From Streptomyces nigra (lineage in GTDB: Bacteria > Actinomycetota > Actinomycetes > Streptomycetales > Streptomycetaceae): 64,000 nt of DNA. Below, one piece after another: positions 14,267-25,025 of the stretch. The stretch's first letter is position 1; each line of letters opens with the position of its first letter. The notes beneath the pieces were generated by a model. The model did no database searches. It saw nothing but the letters and a program-made list of their open reading frames with translations, and was not told the origin of the DNA. A program made the translations under genes and the position numbers. The stretch covers positions 6,936,501 through 7,000,500 of the forward strand of contig NZ_CP029043.1 in the NCBI RefSeq assembly GCF_003074055.1, in the 5' to 3' direction.

Positions 14267-16480
14267 TCACAGACCCGGTGTGAGCCACACCGTGGCCAGC
14301 GGAGGCAGCGTCAGCCGCAGCCGCCCGTCCTCCGGCTTGAGCGGGCCGGGGTTGGTGACATCGCTGCCGCCGTACCGCGCCGCGTCCGTGTTCAGGGTCT
14401 CGCGCCACGCCGTGACGTGGTCCGGGACCCACAGGGCGTAGTCGTGCCGGACGACGGGCGAGAAGTTCGAGACGCAGAACAGTGGCGCCCCCTCGGCGTC
14501 GTACCGCAGGAACGCGAAGACGTTGTCGTCGGCGGCGTCCCCCAGCGACCACTGGAAGCCGGCGGGATCGGTGTCGCGCTGCCACAGCGCCGGGGTGGCC
14601 TGGTACACGGTGTTGAGATCACGGACCAGATCGCGCACCCCGACGTGGTCGCCGGCCGAGGCGTACCCCGGGTCCGTCAGCCACCACTCCGGGCCGTGCG
14701 CCTCCGACCACTCCGCGCCCTGCGCGAACTCCTGCCCCATGAACAGCAGTTGCTTGCCCGGGTGGGCCCACATGAAGCCCAGGTAGGCCCGGTGGTTCGC
14801 CCGCCGCTGCCACCAGTCGCCGGGCATCTTCGACACCAGCGCCTGCTTGCCGTGCACGACCTCGTCGTGCGAGATCGGCAGGACGTAGTTCTCGCTGTAC
14901 GCGTACACCATCGAGAACGTCATCTCGTTGTGGTGGTACTTGCGGTGCACCGGCTCCTTGGCGATGTACTCCAGCGAGTCGTGCATCCACCCCATGTTCC
15001 ACTTCAGACCGAAGCCCAGCCCGCCGCTGTCCGTCGGCCGGGTCACCCCGCCCCACGCGGTGGACTCCTCCGCGATCGTGACGACCCCCGGATTGCGCCG
15101 GTACACGGTCGCGTTCATCTCCTGCAGGAACGTCATCGCGGCCAGGTCCTCCCGACCGCCGTAGGCGTTCGGCGCCCACTCCCCGGATTCACGCGAGTAG
15201 TCCAGGTAGAGCATGGAGGCGACGGCGTCCACCCGCAGGCCGTCGATGTGGAACTCCTCGCACCAGTACGTCGCGTTGGCCACCAGGAAGTTGCGCACCT
15301 CGGTCCGCCCGAAGTCGAACTCGAAGGTCCCCCAGTCCGGGTGCTCGGCCCGCCGGGCGTCCCCGGGCTCGTACAGCGGGTCCCCGTCGAACCGGGCCAG
15401 CGCCCAGTCGTCCTTCGGGAAGTGCGCCGGCACCCAGTCCATGATCACGCCGATCCCGGCCCGGTGCAGCGAGTCGATCAGGTACTTGAAGTCGTCGGGA
15501 CCGCCGAGCCGGGACAGGGGCGCGTAGAACCCGGTGACCTGGTAGCCCCACGAGCCCGCGAACGGGTGCTGCGCCACCGGCATCAGCTCGACATGCGTGA
15601 AACCGAGGTCGGCGACGTACGCGGGCAGCTCCTCGGCGAGCTGCCGGTACGTCAGCCCCGGCCGCCACGACGGCAGATGCACCTCGTACACGGAGAACGG
15701 GGCCTCGTGCACCGGGACGTCACCGCGGTGCGCCATCCACCGCGCGTCGCCCCACTCGTAGCGCGAGGCGTGCACGATCGACGCCGTGTCCGGCGGCACC
15801 TCCGCGCGCCGCGCCATCGGGTCGGCCTTCAGAAAGCGGTGGCCGTACCGGGAGGTGATCTCGAACTTGTACCGGGTGCCCTCGCCGATGCCCGGCAGGA
15901 ACAGCTCCCACACCCCGGACGCGCCGAGGGACCGCATCGGGAACGCCGTCCCGTCCCAGTGGCAGAAGTCCCCGGCGACCCGCACACCCTGCGCGTTCGG
16001 CGCCCAGACGGTGAAGCGGGTGCCGGCCACGCCCTGGTGCTCCATGGGCTCGGCGCCGAGCGCCTTCCACAGCTCCTCGTGCCGGCCCTCCCGGATCAGA
16101 TGGAGGTCCAGCTCGCCCAGGGCCGGCAGGAAGCGGTACGGGTCGTGCGTCTCGTGCTCGTCGCCGCCGTCCTCCTGGTACGACACCAGCAGCGTGTACG
16201 CGGGGATCCGCGGCAGCGGCAGCACCGTGGAGAACAGCCCGCCGCCTTCCGAGACCAGCGCGGTGCGCTCGCCGTCCACCAGCACGCTCACCGCCCGCGC
16301 GAACGGGCGCAGCGCGCGCACCGCGATCCCGCCGGGGACGGGATGCGCCCCGAGCAGGGCGTGCGGATCGTGGTGGGTGCCCGCCAGCAGGCGGTCGCGG
16401 TCGCCGGGATCCAGGGCCGGGGCGGTCAGGCTCCGGCTCGCTCCGGCGGACTCGGGGCGCGAGGTCTCGTGCAGGGCCAT
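14267..16480 (-). CDS. glgB: 1,4-alpha-glucan branching enzyme GlgB
   Basis: This 737-residue GH13 enzyme makes alpha-1,6 branches in the glucan built by GlgE. It carries an N-terminal CBM48-like segment (DPHALLGAHP at about 35-44), a second CBM48 (FTVWAPNAQGVRVAGDF) and the GH13 barrel. Catalytic residues visible are the nucleophile in GLRVDAVASM (D418) and the acid in TIAEEST (E471). DEVVHGKQAL contributes the third acidic residue. It is the last gene of the glgE-treS-mak-glgB operon, 3 bases after mak. Length and order match the streptomycete GlgE pathway clusters. Confidence 0.95.
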   Translation of the reverse strand: MALHETSRPESAGASRSLTAPALDPGDRDRLLAGTHHDPHALLGAHPVPGGIAVRALRPFARAVSVLVDGERTALVSEGGGLFSTVLPLPRIPAYTLLVSYQEDGGDEHETHDPYRFLPALGELDLHLIREGRHEELWKALGAEPMEHQGVAGTRFTVWAPNAQGVRVAGDFCHWDGTAFPMRSLGASGVWELFLPGIGEGTRYKFEITSRYGHRFLKADPMARRAEVPPDTASIVHASRYEWGDARWMAHRGDVPVHEAPFSVYEVHLPSWRPGLTYRQLAEELPAYVADLGFTHVELMPVAQHPFAGSWGYQVTGFYAPLSRLGGPDDFKYLIDSLHRAGIGVIMDWVPAHFPKDDWALARFDGDPLYEPGDARRAEHPDWGTFEFDFGRTEVRNFLVANATYWCEEFHIDGLRVDAVASMLYLDYSRESGEWAPNAYGGREDLAAMTFLQEMNATVYRRNPGVVTIAEESTAWGGVTRPTDSGGLGFGLKWNMGWMHDSLEYIAKEPVHRKYHHNEMTFSMVYAYSENYVLPISHDEVVHGKQALVSKMPGDWWQRRANHRAYLGFMWAHPGKQLLFMGQEFAQGAEWSEAHGPEWWLTDPGYASAGDHVGVRDLVRDLNTVYQATPALWQRDTDPAGFQWSLGDAADDNVFAFLRYDAEGAPLFCVSNFSPVVRHDYALWVPDHVTAWRETLNTDAARYGGSDVTNPGPLKPEDGRLRLTLPPLATVWLTPGL

Positions 16481-16483
16481 CGG

Positions 16484-17845
16484 TCAGGCTCCTCTCACGG
16501 CGAGGCGTTCGATCGCCGCCATAGGTACGGGCAACCAGTCGGGTCGGTGCCGGGCCTCGTACAGCACCTCGTACACGGCGCGGTCGGTCTCATAGGCACG
16601 GAGCAGTCCGTGCTTCTTGCGCGGGTCCCATCCGGCGAGCGACGCGTAGCCCGCGCAGTAGGCCTCGCGGCAGCGGCGCGCCCACTCCGGACGCCACGGC
16701 CGGCGCTGCCGGGCGGCGTAGTCGAAGGAGCGCAGCATCCCGGCGATGTCGCGCACCGGGGAGTGCACACCACGCCGCTCGGCCAGCGGCCGGGACGGCT
16801 CGCCCTCGAAGTCGATGACGAACCACTCCCGCCCTGCCCGCAGCACTTGCCCGAGATGCAGGTCGCCGTGGATGCGCTGGTCCGGCGGGCCCGGGTCGCA
16901 GCCCGCGAGCGCGCCGAAGGCCGTGCGCAGTCCGGGGACATGGGGCTGGAGCGCGGGCACGAAGTGCGCGGCGAGCTCCAGACGCTCGGTCATGGCCGCC
17001 GCCATCCGGCCGTTCTCGCCGTGCGCGCGGGACGGGAACGCCGACGCCAGCGCCAGATGCACCTCGGCCGTCGCCCGGCCCAGCTGGCGCGCCTCGGCGG
17101 TGAAGTCGTCACCGGAGGCGAGCGCCGAGAGGGCGAGCGTCCAGCCGTCCGAGGCGTCCCGCAGGAACGGCTGGAGCACCCCGAGCGTGGCCTCCCAGGG
17201 GCGCGTCGTACGGAACCAGGCCACCGGGGCCGGCACCCGCCGGCAGCCCTGGCCGGCCAGCGCCCCGGACAGCTCCAGATCGGGGTTGACGCCCGGCTGG
17301 ATGCGCCGGAACAGCTTCAGGATGAATGCGTCGCCGTACACCAGCGAGGAGTTGGACTGCTCCGCGTCCAGCAGCCGGGGCACGAGACCGGCCGGCACCG
17401 GCACGGACGGGTCGCCCTCGAAGCGCAGCGGACCCGCGTCCCCGGGATGCCGCAGCCGCTCCAGGAGCAGCTGTGCCGAGCGGGGGTCCTGCAGCGCGTC
17501 GAAGACCGTCATCCCGGCCAGCGGGCCTTCCTCCGCCCGGCCGATCAGCGCGCGGCCGAGCCGCGGCGACGGGTGCTGCCGTACGCCGAGCAGCAGCTGG
17601 TAGCAGTCACCGGCCGGCGGGGCGCCGCCGGGGGAGGGGACGGCCGAGTGACCGGCGTGCACCAGCAGGTGCAGACAGCCCGGGAAGAGTTCGGTCATGG
17701 ACAGCAGGGCGAGGTCCGTGACCGGCCGGTCCTTGCCGGCGAACCAGCGCTGCCGCGGCAGCCATTCGCGCAGCAGGCCGGAGAGCGACGCCATGGGGCC
17801 GGCGTCGGCCGTACGGCCCGGTCGGGCGATTGCGGTCTTCTGCAT
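16484..17845 (-). CDS. mak: Maltokinase (Mak/Pep2)
   Basis: This 453-residue kinase phosphorylates maltose to alpha-maltose-1-phosphate, the donor for GlgE. The fold is aminoglycoside-phosphotransferase-like. The N-terminal cap starts REWLPRQRWFAGKDRP, typical of Mak. The catalytic loop is RIHGDLHLGQVLRA and the metal-binding motif is FVIDFEGEPSRP. ATG 17845 follows AAAGGA at good spacing; an upstream in-frame start at 17890 would overlap treS by a few bases. In mycobacteria Mak forms a complex with TreS, which is the gene directly upstream here. Confidence 0.93.
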   Translation of the reverse strand: MQKTAIARPGRTADAGPMASLSGLLREWLPRQRWFAGKDRPVTDLALLSMTELFPGCLHLLVHAGHSAVPSPGGAPPAGDCYQLLLGVRQHPSPRLGRALIGRAEEGPLAGMTVFDALQDPRSAQLLLERLRHPGDAGPLRFEGDPSVPVPAGLVPRLLDAEQSNSSLVYGDAFILKLFRRIQPGVNPDLELSGALAGQGCRRVPAPVAWFRTTRPWEATLGVLQPFLRDASDGWTLALSALASGDDFTAEARQLGRATAEVHLALASAFPSRAHGENGRMAAAMTERLELAAHFVPALQPHVPGLRTAFGALAGCDPGPPDQRIHGDLHLGQVLRAGREWFVIDFEGEPSRPLAERRGVHSPVRDIAGMLRSFDYAARQRRPWRPEWARRCREAYCAGYASLAGWDPRKKHGLLRAYETDRAVYEVLYEARHRPDWLPVPMAAIERLAVRGA

Positions 17846-17886
17846 GGTGACGCGTCCTTTCCTCGGCAGTCGCTCGAAGCTCAGAC

Positions 17887-19601
<1,715 letters not shown>

Positions 19602-19605
<4 letters not shown>

Positions 19606-21617
19606 GAGGTGGAGGACCCTCCGATCTGCGGTGGCGATGCCTGGACGTGGAAGACGTGCGCGGGGGCCCTTCCGGGCTCCAGCCGTACGTAGTTGGCCCT
19701 GCCCCAGCGGTAGGTCTCACCCGTCAGTTCGTCGAGCACGGACAGGGAGGCGTCCCAGTCCAGCCCGAGTTGCGGCATGTCCAACGAGACCGTGGCCTCC
19801 TGGGGGTGCTGAGGATCGAGGTTGGCGACCACCAGCACCGTGTCGGGACCCGTGCGTTTGCTGTACGCGATGAGGGCGTCGTTGTCGGTGTGGTGGAAGC
19901 GCAGATTGCGCAGCCGGTGGAGCGCCGGGTGGCACCTGCGGATGGTGTTGAGCCGGGTGATGAGGGGGGTGATGGTGCGGCCCTCGCGTTCGGCGGTCTC
20001 CCAGTCGCGTTGGCGCAGCTGGTACTTCTCGCTGTTCAGGTACTCCTCGCTGCCTTCGCGCAGGGGGGTGTTCTCGCACAGTTCGTAGCCGCTGTAGACG
20101 CCCCAGGTGGGGGAGAGGGTGGCGGCCAGGACGGCGCGGACCTCGAAGGCGGGGCGGTGCCCGTGCTGGAGGTAGGCGTGGAGGATGTCGGGGGTGTTGA
20201 CGAAGAAGTTGGGCCGCATGTAGGCGGCGGCCTCCCCGGACAGCTCGGTCAGATACTCCGTCAGCTCCTGCTTGCCGGTCCGCCAGGTGAAGTACGTGTA
20301 CGACTGCTGGAATCCGATCTGCGCCAGGGTATGCATCATCGCCGGACGGGTGAACGCCTCCGCCAGGAAGATGACATCGGGGTCGGTGCGGTTGATGTCG
20401 GCGATGACCCGCTGCCAGAACACGACCGGCTTGGTGTGCGGATTGTCCACGCGGAAGATCCGCACCCCGTGGCCCATCCAGTGCCGCAGGATCCGCAGGG
20501 TCTCCGCGACCAGCCCGTCCATGTCCGCGTCGAACGCGATCGGGTAGATGTCCTGGTACTTCTTCGGCGGATTCTCCGCATACGCGATCGTGCCGTCGGG
20601 GCGGTGGTGGAACCACTCCGGATGCTTCGACACCCACGGATGATCGGGCGAGCACTGCAGCGCGAAGTCCAGCGCGATCTCCAGCCCCAACTCCTGCGCG
20701 CGGGCCACGAACCGGTCGAAGTCCTCGATCGTCCCCAGATCCGGGTGGACGGCGTCGTGCCCGCCCTCGGGCGAGCCGATCGCCCACGGCACCCCCACAT
20801 CGTCCGGACCGGCGGACAGCGTGTTGTCGGGGCCCTTGCGGAACGTCGTCCCGATCGGATGGATCGGCGGCAGATACACGACGTCGAAGCCCATCGCGGC
20901 GATCGCCGGGAGCCGGCGCGCCGCCGTCTCGAACGTCCCGTGCGGCCGCTCCGGGGTGCCCTCGGAGCGCGGGAAGAACTCGTACCACGACCCGAACAGC
21001 GCCCGCTCCCGCTCCACCAGCAACGGCAACGCCTCCGACGCCGTCACCAGATCCCGCACCGGATACCGGCCGAGGACCGCGTCCACGTTGGCCGCGAAGG
21101 CCGCCGACAGCCGGGACACCGGAGGCAGGGAGTCGTCCCGCAGGGCCTCGGCGGCGGCGAGCAGTGCCGACCGCTCCGACGGGTCGGGCACCCCGGCGGC
21201 GGCGCGCTCGTACAGCTCGCCGCCCTCCTCCAGCACCAGCCCGACGTCGATCCCGGCCGGCACCTTGATCCGGGCGGTGTGCCGCCAGGTGGCCACCGGG
21301 TCGCTCCAGGCCTCCACATGGAACGTCCAGAGTCCCACCGCCGACGGGGTCACCTTGGCGCCCCAGCGGTCGGAGCCCGGCGCGAGTTCGTGCATCGGCG
21401 TCCAGGGACCCGGGCGGCCCTTCGGATCGGTCAGCACGACGTTGGCGGCCACGGCGTCGTGGCCCTCCCGGAACACGGTGGCGGTGACCTCGAAGGTCTC
21501 CCCGACGACCGCCTTCGCCGGATGCCTGCCGCGCTCCACGGCCGGCCGTACGTCCCGTACCGGGATGCGGCCTACGGCCCCGGCGCCGGCACCGGTCCTG
21601 CTCTTGGTCCTGCCCAT
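19602..21617 (-). CDS. glgE: Maltosyltransferase GlgE (GH13_3)
   Basis: This 671-residue enzyme transfers maltosyl units from alpha-maltose-1-phosphate to the non-reducing end of alpha-1,4-glucan. The N-terminal domain has the family opening IPVRDVRPAVERGRHPAK. The GH13 barrel carries the nucleophile in FRVDNPHTKP (D391) and the acid/base in FLAEAFTRP (E420). These match Asp394 and Glu423 of the S. coelicolor enzyme. It is the first gene of the minus-strand operon, with the promoter expected in the 70 bases before the DUF5133 gene or further upstream through it. Confidence 0.96.
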
Positions 21618-21687
21618 GGTTCACCTCCACCGTGCTCGAGGCCGGGCACATGGCCCGGCCGGGGATCCGAACTCTGCCGGAAGGCGG

Positions 21688-21990
21688 CTACCTTCCCGCG
21701 TGGAAACGCCGACGCGTCCGCGGCCGGCCCTGCCCGGTCGCGACGCTCACCGTCCGCGGCCGTTCCTCCTGCTCCAACAGGTAGGCCGACGGGGTGTCAC
21801 GCAGGTACTGCTCGGCCGCGTCCGCGGCTTCGCGAGCGCAACGCTTACCCATCAGAACGCACAGGGTGTAACCGGTGTCCTCGAAGGTGGCACGCACCGT
21901 TCGGTCGGACGGGGCGGCCAGCATGGCGCGCTCCCAGGCCCGGTACCGCCGCAGCAGGCGGGCGACTTCGGCTTTGGCCGGTAGCAGCAT
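21688..21990 (-). CDS. DUF5133-like small protein
   Basis: This 100-residue protein starts MLLPAKAEVARLLRRYRAWER and continues with RATFEDTGYTLCVLMGKR, resembling the small DUF5133 proteins of Streptomyces. It is helical with a basic, disordered C-terminus (GRPRTRRRF). ATG 21990 follows a GGAAGG site. It lies upstream of glgE on the same strand with a 70-base gap, so it may be the first gene of the glgE transcript. No function is known for the family. Confidence 0.72.
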   Translation of the reverse strand: MLLPAKAEVARLLRRYRAWERAMLAAPSDRTVRATFEDTGYTLCVLMGKRCAREAADAAEQYLRDTPSAYLLEQEERPRTVSVATGQGRPRTRRRFHAGR

Positions 21991-22181
21991 GGCCCCGCTC
22001 ACCTTCCACTTCCGGGCTCGATGGCGCGTCTCCCGACCGTCGGGCGGAACCCGTGCGTGCGGGCGGCACACACGGGTTCCGTTGCGGGCATCGAGGTCTT
22101 CACACATGGTGCACGGTCGGCGACGCAGCGTCCTGTTGGATCTTCAACTACCGCCTCACCCGTTCGCTCGTGTTGCACGAA

Positions 22182-22193
22182 TGGCGTACGCCA
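22182..22193. promoter_or_regulatory. 12-bp perfect palindrome in alpha-glucan divergent promoter region
   Basis: TGGCGTACGCCA reads the same on both strands and lies 107 bases before the GTG of the GHKL-like protein, with flanks that do not extend the symmetry. Its position between two alpha-glucan operons suggests a repressor or activator site. I cannot name the protein that binds it. Confidence 0.4.
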
Positions 22194-22197
22194 CTCA

Positions 22198-22215
22198 CTC
22201 TGAGATGACTCAGAG
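22198..22215. promoter_or_regulatory. 7-bp inverted repeat next to the palindrome
   Basis: CTCTGAG-ATGA-CTCAGAG is perfect over 7 bp with a 4-base spacer and sits 5 bases after the 12-bp palindrome. It could be a second operator or a small RNA hairpin near the 5' end of the transcript. Confidence 0.35.
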
Positions 22216-22300
22216 GCGATCAGCGCTCACGCTCCGCATTCGGGGCCCGTCCCGCGGGGACGAGGAGAGCGGGAGCTTTCGCGGTGAGGAGGTAACGACG

Positions 22301-22813
22301 GTGAAGACCGCAGTGCCCTGCTACTACCACCTCGATGTGGAAGTCAGCCCTGAACGGGTCGGTCAGGTCAGCCGAATTCTGGCCGCTCACCTCAGGTACT
22401 GGGACCTGGAGACGCTCGTCGAACCCGTCCGCCACGGCACCGAGATGCTGCTGCGGGCCATCGACGAGCACGCGAAGGACAAGAACACCTCGATCGAGAT
22501 GTGGTGGAACGGGCAGCACCTCATCACCGCCATCGGTGACAACGACCGGGCCCTGCGCCCGGACCACGAGCTGCGCGCCTGCCTCCGGCACCTCGCCGCG
22601 ATGAGCGACGGCTGGGGCTGCTGCGCCACCGAGACCGGCAGCAAGGTCATCTGGTTCTCGCAGCGCGCCCGCGCCGGCGAACGCGCCCCCCTCGTGCCGA
22701 TCGCCCCCGCGCCCAGCCTCCGCGAGGCGCTGCGCGTACCCCGCGCGATGCCCGTCGCCGCCCTGGCCGGCGCGGCCGGGGTCCGGGACGGCGTCCTCGA
22801 GGAGGCCCGGTGA
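22301..22813 (+). CDS. GHKL/anti-sigma-like ATPase-fold protein of the glycogen cluster
   Basis: This 170-residue protein resembles the HATPase_c_2 (SpoIIAB/RsbW-like) fold. A helical N-box-like region EMLLRAIDEHAKDKN is followed by strands, and a C-terminal DGWGCCATETGSKVIWF matches the closing motif of anti-sigma ATPases. The usual G1 box (DxGxG) is replaced by AIGDNDRALRP, so ATP binding is doubtful. GTG 22301 has a clear GAGGAGG site 8 bases upstream. Its stop overlaps the glgX start (GTGA at 22810-22813). Similar small proteins are found next to glgX in other streptomycete glycogen clusters. A regulatory role is inferred. Confidence 0.7.
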   Translation: MKTAVPCYYHLDVEVSPERVGQVSRILAAHLRYWDLETLVEPVRHGTEMLLRAIDEHAKDKNTSIEMWWNGQHLITAIGDNDRALRPDHELRACLRHLAAMSDGWGCCATETGSKVIWFSQRARAGERAPLVPIAPAPSLREALRVPRAMPVAALAGAAGVRDGVLEEAR

Positions 22814-24978
22814 CGGCACGCAGGCGCCGCAAGGACCTGAGCACAGGGGTGTCCGCCTGGAGCGGGCACCCCTACCCGCTGGGCGCCTCCCACGACGGAC
22901 AGGGCACCAACTTCGCCCTGTTCAGCGAGGTCGCCGAACGCGTCGAGCTGGTCCTCGTCGACGACCAGGACCGGCACACCGCCGTCCCGCTGACCGAGGT
23001 CGACGGCTTCGTCTGGCACGGCTACGTCCCCGGCGTCGGCCCCGGCCAGCGCTACGGCTACCGGGTGCACGGCCCCTGGGACCCCGGCCTCGGTCACCGC
23101 TGCAACGCGTCGAAGCTGCTGCTCGACCCGTACAGCAGGGCCGTCGACGGCCAGGTCGACAACCACGCCTCCCTCTTCGAACGCACCGCGGGCGGCCCCT
23201 CCCCGGCCGACAGCGCCGGGCACACCATGCTCGGCGTGGTCACCGACCCGCACTTCGACTGGGGTGACGACCGGCCCCCCAGACGGCCGTACGCCGACAC
23301 CGTGATCTACGAGGCACACGTCCGCGGACTCACCCGCACCCACCCCGACGTCCCGCCCGAACTGCGCGGCACCTACGCCGGACTCGCGCACCCCGCGGTC
23401 GTCGATCATCTGACGTCCCTCGGCGTGACCGCCGTCGAGCTGATGCCGGTCCACCAGTACGTCCAGGACGGCGTCCTCCTCGACCGCGGCCTGTCCAACT
23501 ACTGGGGCTACAACACCATCGGCTTCTTCGCCCCGCACAACGCCTACGCCGCCCGCGGCACCCGCGGCGAACAGGTCAGCGAGTTCAAGGCGATGGTGAA
23601 GGCGCTGCACGAGGCCGGCCTCGAGGTCATCCTCGACGTCGTCTACAACCACACCGCCGAGGGCAACGAACGCGGCCCCACCCTGTCGTTCCGCGGTATC
23701 GACAACGCCTCCTACTACCGCCTGGTCGACGGCGACTGGGCGCACTACTACGACACCACAGGCACCGGCAACAGCCTGCTGATGCGCCACCCCTACGTCC
23801 TGCAGCTCATCATGGACTCGCTGCGCTACTGGGTCACCGAGATGCATGTCGACGGCTTCCGCTTCGACCTCGCGGCCACCCTGGCCCGGCAGTTCCACGA
23901 GGTGGACCGGCTGTCGGCGTTCTTCGACCTGATCCAGCAGGACCCCGTGATCAGCAGGGTCAAGCTCATCGCCGAGCCGTGGGACGTCGGCGAGGGCGGC
24001 TACCAGGTCGGCAACTTCCCGCCGCTGTGGTCGGAGTGGAACGGCAAGTACCGGGACGCCGTACGGGACTTCTGGCGCGGCGAGCCCGGCACGCTCGGCG
24101 AGTTCGCCTCCCGGCTGACCGGCAGCTCCGACCTGTACGCGCACAGCCGGCGCCGTCCGCGCGCCAGCGTCAACTTCGTGACCGCGCACGACGGGTTCAC
24201 CCTGCGCGACCTCGTCTCCTACAACGACAAGCACAACGACGCCAACGGCGAGGACAACCGGGACGGCGAGAGCCACAACCGCTCCTGGAACTGCGGCACC
24301 GAGGGCGACACCGACGACCCGGCCGTGCTCCGGCTCCGGGCCCGCCAGCAGCGCAACTTCCTCGCCACGCTGCTGCTCTCACAGGGCATCCCCATGCTCT
24401 GCCACGGCGACGAACTCGGCCGCACCCAAAGGGGTAACAACAACGCCTACTGCCAGGACAACGAGATCTCCTGGATCGACTGGCGTCTCACAGACGAGCA
24501 GCGCGCGCTCGCCGACTTCACCCGATACGTCATCGGGCTGCGCGCTGCTCACCCCGTTCTGCGCCGGCGCCGCTTCTTCAAGGGGGAGACGGCCACCCGT
24601 CCCGACCAGCCGCTGCCCGACCTGGTGTGGTTCTCACCGGACGGCCGCGAGATGGACGACGACGACTGGCAGAGCCCCGACGCCCGCGCCGTGGCCGCCT
24701 TCCTCAACGGCGACGCGATCGCCGAACCGGACTGGTGCGGGCGGCCCGTCGTCGACGACTCGTTCCTCCTGCTCTTCAACAGCTACTGGGAACCGGTCGA
24801 GTTCCAGCTCCCGCAGGCCGGCTACGGCGAGCGCTGGACGACGCTGATCGACACCGCCGAGCCGCAGGGCCCGCCGGACGAGACCGAGCACAAGGCCGGC
24901 ACGGCCCTCCTGGTCGAACGCCGCAGCCTGGTGCTGCTCTCCAGGCCGTCCCGCGTCTCCGCCCCGGCGGACAGCTAG
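22810..24978 (+). CDS. glgX: Glycogen debranching enzyme GlgX (GH13_11)
   Basis: This 722-residue isoamylase-type enzyme hydrolyses alpha-1,6 branches. An N-terminal CBM48-like domain opens with GHPYPLGASHDGQGTNFALF. The barrel follows with DVVYNHTAEG, the nucleophile in VDGFRFDLAAT (D353), the acid in LIAEPWDVG (E389) and VTAHDGFTLRD. The C-terminus has LSQGIPMLCHGDELGRTQ and NNAYCQDNEISWIDW, typical of GlgX/TreX. The start codon GTG overlaps the previous stop, so the two genes are translationally coupled. It complements GlgB in trimming the branched glucan made by the opposite operon. Confidence 0.95.
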   Translation: MTARRRRKDLSTGVSAWSGHPYPLGASHDGQGTNFALFSEVAERVELVLVDDQDRHTAVPLTEVDGFVWHGYVPGVGPGQRYGYRVHGPWDPGLGHRCNASKLLLDPYSRAVDGQVDNHASLFERTAGGPSPADSAGHTMLGVVTDPHFDWGDDRPPRRPYADTVIYEAHVRGLTRTHPDVPPELRGTYAGLAHPAVVDHLTSLGVTAVELMPVHQYVQDGVLLDRGLSNYWGYNTIGFFAPHNAYAARGTRGEQVSEFKAMVKALHEAGLEVILDVVYNHTAEGNERGPTLSFRGIDNASYYRLVDGDWAHYYDTTGTGNSLLMRHPYVLQLIMDSLRYWVTEMHVDGFRFDLAATLARQFHEVDRLSAFFDLIQQDPVISRVKLIAEPWDVGEGGYQVGNFPPLWSEWNGKYRDAVRDFWRGEPGTLGEFASRLTGSSDLYAHSRRRPRASVNFVTAHDGFTLRDLVSYNDKHNDANGEDNRDGESHNRSWNCGTEGDTDDPAVLRLRARQQRNFLATLLLSQGIPMLCHGDELGRTQRGNNNAYCQDNEISWIDWRLTDEQRALADFTRYVIGLRAAHPVLRRRRFFKGETATRPDQPLPDLVWFSPDGREMDDDDWQSPDARAVAAFLNGDAIAEPDWCGRPVVDDSFLLLFNSYWEPVEFQLPQAGYGERWTTLIDTAEPQGPPDETEHKAGTALLVERRSLVLLSRPSRVSAPADS

Positions 24979-24986
24979 CGGCAGCA

Positions 24987-25025
24987 CCTCGCGTCGCGGC
25001 CGGGGCTACCGGCCGCGACGCGAGG
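24987..25025. terminator. 17-bp perfect hairpin, bidirectional terminator
   Basis: Arms 24987-25003 and 25009-25025 are perfectly complementary over 17 bp with a 5-base loop. The loop and the second arm contain the stop codon (25006-25008) and the last codons of the convergent VOC gene. No T tract is present on either side. Position and strength make it the shared terminator of glgX and the VOC gene. Confidence 0.75.

Larger units (their letters stand above)
21991..22300. other. Divergent control region DUF5133-glgE operon / pep-glgX operon
   Basis: 310 bases separate two divergent alpha-glucan transcripts. No protein is supportable here. The region carries a 12-bp palindrome (22182-22193) and a 7-bp inverted repeat (22198-22215), listed separately, shortly upstream of the plus-strand gene. 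Composition drops towards AT around 22130-22220, as expected for promoters. Confidence 0.65.
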
